A DNA stretch of 39,673 nucleotides from Candidatus Bathyarchaeota archaeon (GTDB lineage Archaea; Thermoproteota; Bathyarchaeia; Bathyarchaeales; Bathycorpusculaceae): NCBI GenBank assembly GCA_029879735.1, contig JAOUPS010000006.1:1-39673 (forward strand), read 5' to 3'. The notes under the pieces are model-generated. The model ran no database searches. It saw nothing but the letters and a program-made list of their open reading frames with translations, and was not told the DNA's origin. This document shows, in pieces, positions 1 through 7,027 of this stretch. A program made the position numbers and the translations under genes. How positions within the stretch are numbered: position 1 is the first letter of the stretch; the number at the start of each line of letters is the position of its first letter.

Positions 1-64
1 TTTGGTTTCGTGACTCTCAACTTCCGTGACAGTTCCTTTTTTAGAGATTAAAGCAATGTTGCAT
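1..64 (-). CDS. 5' end of a second winged-helix regulator paralogue (partial, off left edge)
   Basis: The first ~50 bases closely match, on the minus strand, the 5' end of the complete regulator gene at 2300-2938. The reading is LKKELSRKLRVTKP here and LKKEASWKLRATKP there. The ATG at 64-62 that matches the annotated ATG of the complete gene runs into TAA after seven codons, because this copy lacks one base in the A/T-rich stretch before the lysines. A TATA-like element (about 66-78) also lies almost on that ATG, so transcription should begin downstream of it. The real start is probably the TTG at 20-18, or a later codon beyond the edge. Whether the rest of the gene is intact cannot be seen. 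Confidence 0.5.
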
Positions 65-160
65 AAATATTTTTTATCAGTAAGCATCTTTATATTGTGT
101 AAAAAAGGTATACCAATGGAATCAGATAAATCGATATAAAGGAATTAACAGTGAGCTGCA
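65..160. promoter_or_regulatory. Divergent promoter region, copy 1
   Basis: For the plus strand, a TATA-like element CTTTATATTG at 88-97 predicts a transcript start near 118-125, with the leader ORF starting at 161. For the minus strand an AT-rich TATA-like element lies at about 66-78. The same layout and much of the same sequence recur at 2940-3033, so regulator, promoter, leader ORF and antiporter were duplicated as one unit. A weak Shine-Dalgarno (GTGAG at 151-155) precedes the leader ORF. Confidence 0.5.
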
Positions 161-220
161 ATGGTCTTCGAAGTGGTAATTGGAGTCTCCATTTTAATCG
201 CTACGAACTTCTGGATGTGA
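161..220 (+). CDS. 19-residue leader peptide ORF, copy 1
   Basis: The ORF encodes MVFEVVIGVSILIATNFWM, short and hydrophobic enough for one membrane helix. Its last codons and stop read GGATGTGA, one mismatch from an ideal Shine-Dalgarno, three bases before the TTG start of the antiporter gene at 224. Ribosomes finishing the peptide would sit on the next start, so translational coupling is likely. The identical ORF precedes the second antiporter at 3034-3093. I do not recognise the peptide. It could be a tiny membrane subunit, a regulatory leader, or an ORF kept only because its end carries the ribosome binding site. Confidence 0.5.
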   Translation: MVFEVVIGVSILIATNFWM

Positions 221-223
221 TTT

Positions 224-2275
224 TTGTTGCTTCCGTATGCACCCTGGCTTTGCTGGCTCATCCCAATAGTTGGGGCTATACTTACGCCGCTCTTTGCCCT
301 AGCGCGTCGTAATCTTAGAGACTATGCCCCAGTCGCATTTGTCGGGACTAGCGTCATTTTTTCATTATCTATGATACCAGATGTTCATGCGGGGAATTTT
401 ATCAGCTGGGAGATTCCATGGGTCCCTTCTCTCGGCATAAATCTAGGAGTTCTCATGGATCCTTTAAGCGTACTCATGGTCAGTGTAGTCAGTGGCATAG
501 GGCTCATGGTCCTAATCTTCTCTTTAGAATACATGCGTGGAGATGCGGGCTTGACTAGATACTGGTTTTTCACTCAGCTCTTCATTGGTGGATTGATTAT
601 GGTGGTTATGGCGGGCAATCTACTTCAGCTGTACATCGGTTGGGAAGTCGTCGGCGTATGCTGTTATGCCTTGGTCACTTACTGGCACAGGAATCCAGAA
701 AACGCTCGTTATGGCTTAAAGACATTCTTGATTCTTCGTGTGGGCGACCTTTCTCTCTTACTTTCAATCCTAATCATTTACTTTAATTGCGGGACCTTTA
801 ACTTCTTAGGTATAAATATAGCGAAGTTGTCGGGATCTGGCTTTTTGCTCATCACCTTTTTTCTATATTTTGGTGGAGCTGTGGCAAAGTCGGCTCAATT
901 TCCCTTCCACGTGTGGCTGCCAGACGCGATGGTTGCCACGCCTGCATCGTTTAACGCCATCACGGAGGTGTTAGCAGGGGTGTATTTGATAGCTAGGATT
1001 TTTCCAATATTACATGCAGCTGAAGGGTATGGAGAGTTAACCATCTTCTTCTTTGCAGTCGCATGGGTCGGTGCATTCACCGCCTTATTTGGAGCGAGCA
1101 TGGCTATGGTTCAGAAGAACCTTGTGAGGCTTTTGGCGTATTCTATCATTGGTCAATACGCCTATATGATGGTGGCTTTTGGAGTAAGCGGACTGGCGAC
1201 TGATCCAGCTGCTGGATATCTGGCAGGCATTTTCCATAAGATGGCGGATGCCATAATATCTGGACTCCTCTTCCTATCTGCGGCAGCGATCTTGCATAGG
1301 ATTCGGTCTCAAGACGTGTTTGACATGGGTGGGCTTAAGGTTCGCATGCCCATTACATTTGTGTGTATGCTTATTGGAGCTCTTGCCACCATTGGTATAC
1401 CGCCTTTGAGCGGCTTTTGGAGTGAAGAGGCAATTTATGGTGCGACCTGGGAGCTTGCACAAGAGGCAGGGAGGCTAGGTGAGTCTGCCTTAATGTTTTC
1501 CGCTTATGGGCTATTCTTTTTTCTGATGGTCACTGCGGCAGTCACAGCTTTTTACATTGTACGTATGATGGGTATGGTCTTTGATCGAGAAAGCAAGCAT
1601 GTAGAGAAGATAGAGGACCAGAGAGAACTCATTAACGAAGTTTCACCTATGATGTGGGTTCCGATGGTAATTTTAGCCTCAGCCACCATTGTTATAGGAG
1701 TGTTTGCGCCGTTTATCATCACAAGTTTTCATGAGTTCTTCTCACCTCCTCCTTTATACCAAAGCATGGTTTACAAGGAAGTCATCGATATTCTGAGACG
1801 GGTGTTTCTCTCACCAAGTTCTGGAATAACCTATGCAGCATTGGCAATCGGCGGCTATCCAGCATATCGGCTATATATAACCCGTCAAGCTGACCCTGTT
1901 AAGTTAACAAAAGAACACCATTTCTTAGGGAAGGTTCATGATTTTCTTTGGAACCGATGTTACATTGACACTCTTTACCATAAGGTTGCAGAAGGAACCA
2001 CAGCGTTTTCCAACATCGTACATAAACGCTTAGAACTCAGCATCGACGCACTAAACTACACCGTTGCAAACTTCTTTAGAAAGTCGTCTAACATTACGTA
2101 TGAATGCATAGAGCTCAGGATCGACGCACTAAACTATTTCATAGCTAACCAGTATACATCATTTTGTCAACGTTTCAGAAAGATTCAGACAGGACTGCTG
2201 TCCTACAATATGTTAATGGTTTCTATTGGTGCCGCGTTACTAATAGTTCTACTGTTTCTATTTGGAATACAATAG
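224..2275 (+). CDS. Orphan NuoL/FpoL-type antiporter subunit, paralogue 1
   Basis: This 683-residue polytopic membrane protein has the NuoL/MrpA proton-antiporter fold (Proton_antipo_M family), including a NuoL-like C-terminal lateral-helix extension. NuoL length is usually 600-680. TTG start at 224 is coupled to the leader ORF. Retained: the helix-5 Glu (GWEVVG) and helix-7 Lys (AKSAQFP). Lost relative to E. coli NuoL: the helix-8 His (ALIHAATMV becomes NAITEV), the second central His and Lys (HxxxHxxxK becomes HKMADAIIS, so His to Asp and Lys to Ser), and the helix-12 Lys-Asp (FSKD becomes WSEE). It therefore resembles an antiporter whose hydrophilic axis has been made acidic. The C-terminal extension has an internal ~26-residue repeat (the 17 bp at 2042-2058 recur at 2120-2136). 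No other membrane-arm genes adjoin it. It may join the hydrogenase-like complex as an alternative module or serve a separate FrhB-linked complex. Confidence 0.85.
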   Translation: MLLPYAPWLCWLIPIVGAILTPLFALARRNLRDYAPVAFVGTSVIFSLSMIPDVHAGNFISWEIPWVPSLGINLGVLMDPLSVLMVSVVSGIGLMVLIFSLEYMRGDAGLTRYWFFTQLFIGGLIMVVMAGNLLQLYIGWEVVGVCCYALVTYWHRNPENARYGLKTFLILRVGDLSLLLSILIIYFNCGTFNFLGINIAKLSGSGFLLITFFLYFGGAVAKSAQFPFHVWLPDAMVATPASFNAITEVLAGVYLIARIFPILHAAEGYGELTIFFFAVAWVGAFTALFGASMAMVQKNLVRLLAYSIIGQYAYMMVAFGVSGLATDPAAGYLAGIFHKMADAIISGLLFLSAAAILHRIRSQDVFDMGGLKVRMPITFVCMLIGALATIGIPPLSGFWSEEAIYGATWELAQEAGRLGESALMFSAYGLFFFLMVTAAVTAFYIVRMMGMVFDRESKHVEKIEDQRELINEVSPMMWVPMVILASATIVIGVFAPFIITSFHEFFSPPPLYQSMVYKEVIDILRRVFLSPSSGITYAALAIGGYPAYRLYITRQADPVKLTKEHHFLGKVHDFLWNRCYIDTLYHKVAEGTTAFSNIVHKRLELSIDALNYTVANFFRKSSNITYECIELRIDALNYFIANQYTSFCQRFRKIQTGLLSYNMLMVSIGAALLIVLLFLFGIQ

Positions 2276-2285
2276 AGCTTTAGGA

Positions 2286-2297
2286 AGCGCGCGCGCT
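2286..2297. repeat. AGCGCGCGCGCT palindrome between convergent genes
   Basis: A perfect 12-bp alternating purine-pyrimidine palindrome fills the 24-bp gap between the antiporter stop (2275) and the convergent regulator stop (2300). Similar CG-alternating tracts recur in many gaps of this window. It could mark transcript ends or a structured or Z-prone site. No function is demonstrated. Confidence 0.5.
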
Positions 2298-2299
2298 AC

Positions 2300-2938
2300 T
2301 CATCGCTTCTTGACTTTCCTTTTGTTTTCGAACAGACTGCGCCACTCTTTTTGTTCGGTGAGCTTGGCAACAGCTTCACTGTATATTTTTACTCTAAAAG
2401 ACTCTGGGTCTTTTGGGGACTCGTCATTTAGATGTTTTTGCGCGACTTCTTTTAGTTGTTTTAGCAATGCTGATGCCAGTTTTTCGAGTTTCTCTGAGGA
2501 AACCTCGGATATGTGCTGGTAGAGCCTGAAGACGATGAACATACCCCTTAAATGTTCTATCTGCGTTTGTATGAAAAACCTTTTGACATCTTTTGGTATG
2601 TTATCAGTATCGATAATGAACATAGCAGCCACAGGAGCGTAGTATTTCTGGATGATGCCGTGCTCTTCTGCTTCTAACCTGGTTATTTCGATGAGTCCCG
2701 CCTTTAACAGGAGATGTAAGTGGTAACCGACGGCTGCCTTTGTTATACCTAACTCGTCGGAGAGTTGTTTCTCCGTCATAGAGTGTCTATTCAATAGACG
2801 TATGATCTCTGCTCTAGTAAAATCCGCTAATAATTGAATGGTTTCCTGATTTTCAACAATAAACACCGCGTTTTTTGGTTTCGTTGCTCTCAACTTCCAT
2901 GACGCTTCCTTTTTTAAAATATTACAACAATGGTACAT
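2300..2938 (-). CDS. Winged-helix (ArsR-like) transcriptional regulator
   Basis: Residues ~33-95 form a winged helix: TRAEIIRLLNRHSMTEKQLS, then the recognition segment ITKAAVGYHLHLLLKAGLIE, then a wing. A C-terminal half of ~110 residues of unknown role follows. This is the HTH_20/ArsR pattern of archaeal regulators that bind as dimers. The gene diverges from the leader ORF and second antiporter, so local regulation of that gene is the simplest inference. The reported ATG at 2938 is doubtful: a TATA-like element (about 2937-2950) overlaps it, and the paralogue at the window start is frameshifted just after the equivalent ATG. TTG at 2893 or GTG at 2866 are better candidates, giving 197 or 188 residues. 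It converges on the first antiporter with a 24-bp gap. Confidence 0.8.
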   Translation of the reverse strand: MYHCCNILKKEASWKLRATKPKNAVFIVENQETIQLLADFTRAEIIRLLNRHSMTEKQLSDELGITKAAVGYHLHLLLKAGLIEITRLEAEEHGIIQKYYAPVAAMFIIDTDNIPKDVKRFFIQTQIEHLRGMFIVFRLYQHISEVSSEKLEKLASALLKQLKEVAQKHLNDESPKDPESFRVKIYSEAVAKLTEQKEWRSLFENKRKVKKR

Positions 2939-2939
2939 A

Positions 2940-3033
2940 AATATTTTTTATCAGTAAGAATCTTTATATTGTATAAGGCTCTATACCGATAGGAATCGTT
3001 ATACCGATATAAAAGCATCAACTGTGAGTCACA
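2940..3033. promoter_or_regulatory. Divergent promoter region, copy 2, with direct repeats
   Basis: A TATA-like element CTTTATATTG at 2962-2971 faces right toward the leader ORF at 3034. An AT-rich TATA-like element at about 2937-2950 faces left toward the regulator. Two exact copies of TATACCGATA lie at 2982-2991 and 3000-3009, 18 bp apart and around the predicted start of the rightward transcript. This is a plausible repressor site for the divergent regulator. Copy 1 has only degenerate versions of these repeats. Confidence 0.5.
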
Positions 3034-3093
3034 ATGGTCTTCGAAGTGGTAATTGGAGTCTCCATTTTAATCGCTACGAACTTCTGGATGTGA
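3034..3093 (+). CDS. 19-residue leader peptide ORF, copy 2
   Basis: Every base is identical to the ORF at 161-220, so the 19-residue hydrophobic peptide is the same. Its end overlaps the GGATGTGA ribosome binding site for the TTG start at 3097. The identity runs from 3032 to 3140 (109 bp), into the antiporter coding sequence, while the rest of the two antiporter genes has clearly diverged. Confidence 0.5.
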   Translation: MVFEVVIGVSILIATNFWM

Positions 3094-3096
3094 TTT

Positions 3097-5136
3097 TTGT
3101 TGCTTCCGTATGCACCCTGGCTTTGCTGGCTCATCCCAATTATCGGATCTGGGCTTACGCCGCTCTTCGCCTTAGCACATCGCAAAATCCGAGATTATGT
3201 GCCAATAGTTTTCATTGTAGCTGCCGTCGTTTTTTCATTTTCTATGGTATCTGATGTTTTCATGGGAGAGGCAGTTAATTGGGTTAGCGGGGAAGTGATA
3301 GGCGGGTTGCCTCTCGATTGGCAGCTTCCATGGATCAGTTCTCTAGGCTTAGACGCAGGCGTGTTGGTTGATTTTCTGAGCGTACTTATGGTTTGTGTTG
3401 TTAGCAGTATTGGGCTTCTAGTTACGGTTTTCTCTGTGGAGTATATGCGAGGAAAACAGGGCTTGACTAGATACTGGGTGTTCCTGCAGCTTTTCATCGG
3501 TGGATTGGGCATGATAGTTATGTCAGACAACCTTCTTCAGCTTTTTATAGGCTGGGAAATTGTTGGATTAGCCTGTGTTGCATTGGTGACCTTTTGGCAT
3601 AAGGATTCTCACAAGGCTCGTTATGGTTTGAAAACGTTTATGATCCTTCGCATCGGAGACGTTCTTATGTTAGCGTCCATTCTAACAATGTATTTCTATA
3701 CTGGCACTTTTAATCTTGAGGGCATCGAAAGCAACATTGGCTGGATGTCAGAATTGCCAAGGATCGCTCTTATGACTGCTCTCATGTTGTTTGGCGGAGC
3801 CATAGCGAAGTCAGCTCAATTTCCTCTGCATGAGTGGTTGCCAGACGCTATGCCTTCTACACCAGCCTCGTTTAATGCGATTGTCGAGGTGCTGGCAGGA
3901 GTATATCTAGTGGCCAGAACTCTTCCAATATTTCAGCAGGGTTTGCCGAGTAGTTCTGGAGAATTAGCAATTTTCTTTCTAATCGTCGCATGGGTCGGCG
4001 GGTTTAGCGCGTTGTTAGGAGCGAGCTTGGCTATGGTTCAGAGAAGCATCGTAAGGGTTTTGGCATATTCTATTATGAGCCAGTACGCTTACATGATAGT
4101 GGGTCTAGGCGTAGGCGGTTTAATGACTGATCCGACATCTGGATATTTAGGAGGCATTTTCCATTTGATGGTGGACGCCATTGCATCTGGTCTGCTCTTC
4201 TTGTGTGCAGCTGCAATTTTGCATAGAGTTCGATCCGAAGACATGTTTGCTATGGGCGGACTTAGAGACCGCATGCCAATCACGTTTAAATGCATGATCA
4301 TTGGGGCTCTTGCTACGATTGGTATACCGCCGTTAAGCGGATTTTGGAGTGAGGAAACGATCTACAGTGCAATATTAGGGCTTGCACAAGAACTCGGCGG
4401 ACAAGGAAAGTTCACTTTAATGATTTCAGTCTACGGACTTTACTTCGTTATGATGGTTACTGCTGCGATCACCGCCTTTTATGTCATTCGTATGATGGGT
4501 GTGGTTTTCGGTCGAAAAAGCAAGCACATAAGGAAACTTGAACGTGAGGGATCGCCTATCAAGGAAGTTTCACTTCTAATGTGGGTTCCCATGGGGATTG
4601 CAGCGGTAGCTACAATAATGATAGGTGTGTTGGCGCCATTCGTCATCACGGGATTTCATGAGTTTCTCCCACCTCTCCTACACCAGAGAATGGTTCATGA
4701 GGGGGTTGTGGATGTTTTAAGAATGGCTTTTCTTTCGCCTAGTTTTGGAGTAGCCTGTGTTGTGTTGACAGTCGGAGGCTATCCTGCGTATCGGCTATAC
4801 GTAACTCGCCAAGTTCGGCCAACTAGGTTAACCGAGGAAAACGTATTTTTGAGGAGGATTCATGGTTTTCTTTGGAATCGATGCTATTTCAACTCGTTCA
4901 ACTACGCCGTTGCAAGCTTCTTCACAAAATTGTCTAACATCGCGTATGAATATATAGAGCGTAAGGGAATCGACGCATTTTACTATTTTCCAGCTCATCT
5001 TGTTACATCATTTGCTCGACGATTCAGAAAAACGCATACAGGAGTGCTATCTTACAACATGCTAGCAGGCTTTATCGGAGCCATAATATTAGTAGTTTTA
5101 CTGCTTCTAATTGGAGAGGTGCAATATCTCTTCTAA
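3097..5136 (+). CDS. Orphan NuoL/FpoL-type antiporter subunit, paralogue 2
   Basis: This 679-residue membrane protein is a tandem paralogue of the 224-2275 product. The N-terminal ~15 residues are identical and the rest is clearly diverged. It shares the same substitutions: helix-7 Lys kept (AKSAQFP), helix-8 His lost (NAIVEV), HxxxHxxxK changed to HLMVDAIAS, and helix-12 Lys-Asp changed to Glu-Glu (WSEE). Sharing these across two diverged copies argues for a functional family and against random decay. It has an N-proximal insertion near residue 55 (GEAVNWVSGEVIGGLP) and lacks one of the two C-terminal repeats of paralogue 1. TTG start, coupled to the leader ORF. Likely an ion-translocating or conformational-coupling membrane subunit. 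Its partner complex is unknown, though FrhB-type genes lie downstream. Confidence 0.85.
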   Translation: MLLPYAPWLCWLIPIIGSGLTPLFALAHRKIRDYVPIVFIVAAVVFSFSMVSDVFMGEAVNWVSGEVIGGLPLDWQLPWISSLGLDAGVLVDFLSVLMVCVVSSIGLLVTVFSVEYMRGKQGLTRYWVFLQLFIGGLGMIVMSDNLLQLFIGWEIVGLACVALVTFWHKDSHKARYGLKTFMILRIGDVLMLASILTMYFYTGTFNLEGIESNIGWMSELPRIALMTALMLFGGAIAKSAQFPLHEWLPDAMPSTPASFNAIVEVLAGVYLVARTLPIFQQGLPSSSGELAIFFLIVAWVGGFSALLGASLAMVQRSIVRVLAYSIMSQYAYMIVGLGVGGLMTDPTSGYLGGIFHLMVDAIASGLLFLCAAAILHRVRSEDMFAMGGLRDRMPITFKCMIIGALATIGIPPLSGFWSEETIYSAILGLAQELGGQGKFTLMISVYGLYFVMMVTAAITAFYVIRMMGVVFGRKSKHIRKLEREGSPIKEVSLLMWVPMGIAAVATIMIGVLAPFVITGFHEFLPPLLHQRMVHEGVVDVLRMAFLSPSFGVACVVLTVGGYPAYRLYVTRQVRPTRLTEENVFLRRIHGFLWNRCYFNSFNYAVASFFTKLSNIAYEYIERKGIDAFYYFPAHLVTSFARRFRKTHTGVLSYNMLAGFIGAIILVVLLLLIGEVQYLF

Positions 5137-5215
5137 GCATCATAGCGCGTGCGCTCAACTTATATCATATAACAACCGTAGGCTTCACGCGTGTACTTAA
5201 TGCATGCGCGCGCTT

Positions 5216-5273
5216 CTGCTTGTAATAAAAGGGAAAAACCATCTTTAAATATATGCTCAAATTCATAGAAACA
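5216..5273 (-). promoter_or_regulatory. Orphan copy of the FrhB-CBS promoter
   Basis: This stretch aligns with 9190-9247, the promoter between nuoN and the FrhB-CBS gene. Both share GTAATAAAAGGGAAAAA and an AAATATAT TATA core. It points left but no gene follows before the convergent antiporter end at 5136. It is best read as a leftover of a duplicated nuoN/frhB junction. Confidence 0.6.
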
Positions 5274-5358
5274 TTATGGTATAAGCGGAAACTGCTGTAT
5301 TACAGGCTCGATAAGGTTAAAAACTATTGTGGGATAGATGCCTAAAACGATTATCGCG
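5274..5358 (-). pseudogene. Fragment of the nuoN 3' end
   Basis: Read on the minus strand this encodes AIIVLGIYPTIVFNLIEPV, then IQQFPLIP and TAA. It matches the C-terminus of the intact NuoN product at 9248-10744 (AIIILGVYPTIVLNLIEPV, then IQQLPFIP). Similarity stops abruptly at a CGCGCGCGC tract near 5355. No start or upstream part of nuoN is present. Substitutions are mostly conservative, so the fragment may come from a once functional second nuoN. Confidence 0.75.
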
Positions 5359-5447
5359 CGCGCTAAGAGTCGATAAGAAGGCGGGAGCATTATTCATCCT
5401 CATATACCTACTTTCCTACACACTGCTGGGTGTGACATAATCTAGAG

Positions 5448-6554
5448 GTGAATGAGTTGAGCGGAATCAAAGAAAAGTCGTTTAGTGACTTAATGAATGA
5501 AGTGGTTACTCCTGGGCTATGCACTGTTTGCGGTACATGTGTTGCTGCCTGTCCGTATAACGCGTTAATTCTTCGAGAAGAAAGCTTCAAACGTTTAGAA
5601 CTTTATGAGCTTGAGGTTACTCGTGACATTTACAAGTCTATCGAACATTTATGTGAGAAATGCGGCTTTTGCTACTATAATTGCCCAGAAATAATGTTCA
5701 ATCTTGAAAAAGCCGAGAAAGAAGAGTTTGGTACAGTGGCAAAAGACGAACTCGGCCACTTTCTAAAAGCGTATATGGCTCAAGCTACCGACAAGAAAAT
5801 TCTTAAGAACGCCCAGTGCGGAGGTGTAGCCACAGCTCTACTAAAATATACGCTTGAAAACAAACTAGTTAACGCTACGGTGGCAGTAACATCGACAGAA
5901 CATCCAGCATGGAAACCCAAACCCATGGTTATCACAGACCCCAAAAACTTATTGAAAGTTCAAAAAACGAAGTATACCCCGGCTGCAACAGTTATCGGTG
6001 TCAGCTCTGCATTGTACGAATGGGTTCGTTTCAGAATAGCAGTAGTGGCTACACCCTGTCAAGTCCGTGGAATGTGGACTACAAAAATCAGCCCAAAAGG
6101 ATACAGCAAAATATTCAACTCAATAAAACTGATAATCGGGCTTTTCTGCTACGGCACCTACCCGTACAACGATCTCTTCATAAAATTCCTAGCCAAAAAG
6201 CACGGCATCAACCCTTCGAGCGTCAATAAAATCGACCTGGACACAGAAAAAATCCGAGTATATGTAGACAATGAACTTGAACTGGAAGCTCATAGACGCC
6301 AACTACGCAAACATCTCCGAAAATCATGCAGACATTGCCGTGACTTTACAAACAGACTTGCAGATGTATCACTTGGAGGGGTAGGGTCGCCGGAGAAATG
6401 GACGACTGTGTTGATTAGAACTGAAAGAGGGAGAAAAATTTTCGAATATGCCGTAAAAGAACGATATATCAAAGCAAAACCACTTTCAGACGGAGGATTG
6501 AGAAAAATAAGAGAGTTGGCAAGATTAAAACTAAGCGAAGGGATCAGTGACTAG
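5448..6554 (+). CDS. FrhB/FpoF-like F420-dependent iron-sulfur flavoprotein
   Basis: N-terminal two-cluster ferredoxin domain: CTVCGTCVAACP near residue 25 and CEKCGFCYYNCP near residue 70. An FrhB domain follows (CGGVATALL near 125, then TPCQVRGM, then CRHCRDF with LADVSLGGVGSP). FrhB proteins bind FAD and exchange electrons between coenzyme F420 and ferredoxin-type clusters. Related members are the F420 entry subunits of Frh and Fpo and subunits of F420-dependent reductases. The GTG at 5448 overlaps the Shine-Dalgarno. TTG at 5457 lies five bases after GAGGTGA and is the better start, giving 365 residues. It follows the two orphan antiporters on the same strand and is a shorter homologue of the FrhB-CBS protein at 7633-9177. 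Partner and exact substrate are not determined. Confidence 0.85.
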   Translation: MNELSGIKEKSFSDLMNEVVTPGLCTVCGTCVAACPYNALILREESFKRLELYELEVTRDIYKSIEHLCEKCGFCYYNCPEIMFNLEKAEKEEFGTVAKDELGHFLKAYMAQATDKKILKNAQCGGVATALLKYTLENKLVNATVAVTSTEHPAWKPKPMVITDPKNLLKVQKTKYTPAATVIGVSSALYEWVRFRIAVVATPCQVRGMWTTKISPKGYSKIFNSIKLIIGLFCYGTYPYNDLFIKFLAKKHGINPSSVNKIDLDTEKIRVYVDNELELEAHRRQLRKHLRKSCRHCRDFTNRLADVSLGGVGSPEKWTTVLIRTERGRKIFEYAVKERYIKAKPLSDGGLRKIRELARLKLSEGISD

Positions 6555-7020
6555 CTATACTATGGTGACGGATGTCAAATAGTGCACACAAGCAAAACAG
6601 AAGTGATCAGATAGAATCTTCCCACATTTTTAACCACGCGCACGCGCAATGTTTATAGGTATCTGCTGCTGATCTCTTTCCGTATATCAGAAATCAAAAA
6701 GCCAACTAGAAGTTTGGTCTTCGGGAGACATCTCCATCTTAAGCGGTGATAAAAGCTTTCGCTCAAAGTCTTTTATAACTGTGCGCGTTACGCCACTTTG
6801 GTGCTATAAACTTTATTTCTTAGTGTGTGCATTTGCACTTTCTCAAATGAGAATTGTGGTTTTGCCTTTTTAGAAACTAGAGGGGGTTCACCGTGATTTT
6901 TCCATCGTTTTCAGTCTCTAGGAATGCTTTGCGCTGAGAGTTGTTCTTGTTACGAGAGTTTAGAGAGAGACAAGAACGATGTTTTCCATAAAATTGACAT
7001 TCTTAGCGCAACTTTGTAGA
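6555..7020. other. Non-coding stretch before the GAGAA array
   Basis: I see no convincing gene. Visible items are CG-alternating tracts near 6637-6647 and 6783, a near-palindrome GGAGACATCTCC near 6725-6736, a TATA-like GTTTATAGG near 6650, and an 8-bp inverted repeat (GTTCTTGT at 6943-6950 with ACAAGAAC at 6970-6977, 19-base loop). The last could form a stem in RNA. Minus-strand ORFs here lack codon structure and homology I can recognise. Confidence 0.4.
6943..6977. repeat. 8-bp inverted repeat (possible RNA stem)
   Basis: GTTCTTGT and ACAAGAAC are perfect complements around a purine-rich 19-base loop. It sits at the left edge of the GAGAA array and may belong to the same element. Confidence 0.4.
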
Positions 7021-7027
7021 GAGCCAC

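Larger units (their letters stand above)
5137..5447. other. Intergenic region with duplication remnants
   Basis: The 311-bp gap holds three CG-alternating tracts (AGCGCGTGCGCT near 5144, GCGCGCGC near 5206, CGCGCGCGC near 5355), an orphan leftward promoter, and a fragment of the 3' end of nuoN (both listed separately). A rightward TATA-like element (CATATACC, about 5400-5407) could serve the FrhB-like gene. No intact gene is seen. Confidence 0.6.

Noticed and set aside
2262-2522. 86-codon plus-strand ORF after the first antiporter
   Set aside because: It lies antisense to the clearly coding winged-helix regulator and has serine/cysteine-rich shadow composition.
3024-3254. 76-codon ORF overlapping leader and antiporter start
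   Set aside because: It is out of frame with both the leader ORF and the antiporter, and its frame is only the shifted reading of the conserved block.
6885-6895. GGTTCACC resembling a tRNA T-arm
   Set aside because: No matching acceptor, D or anticodon stems around it. No tRNA was found anywhere in the window.
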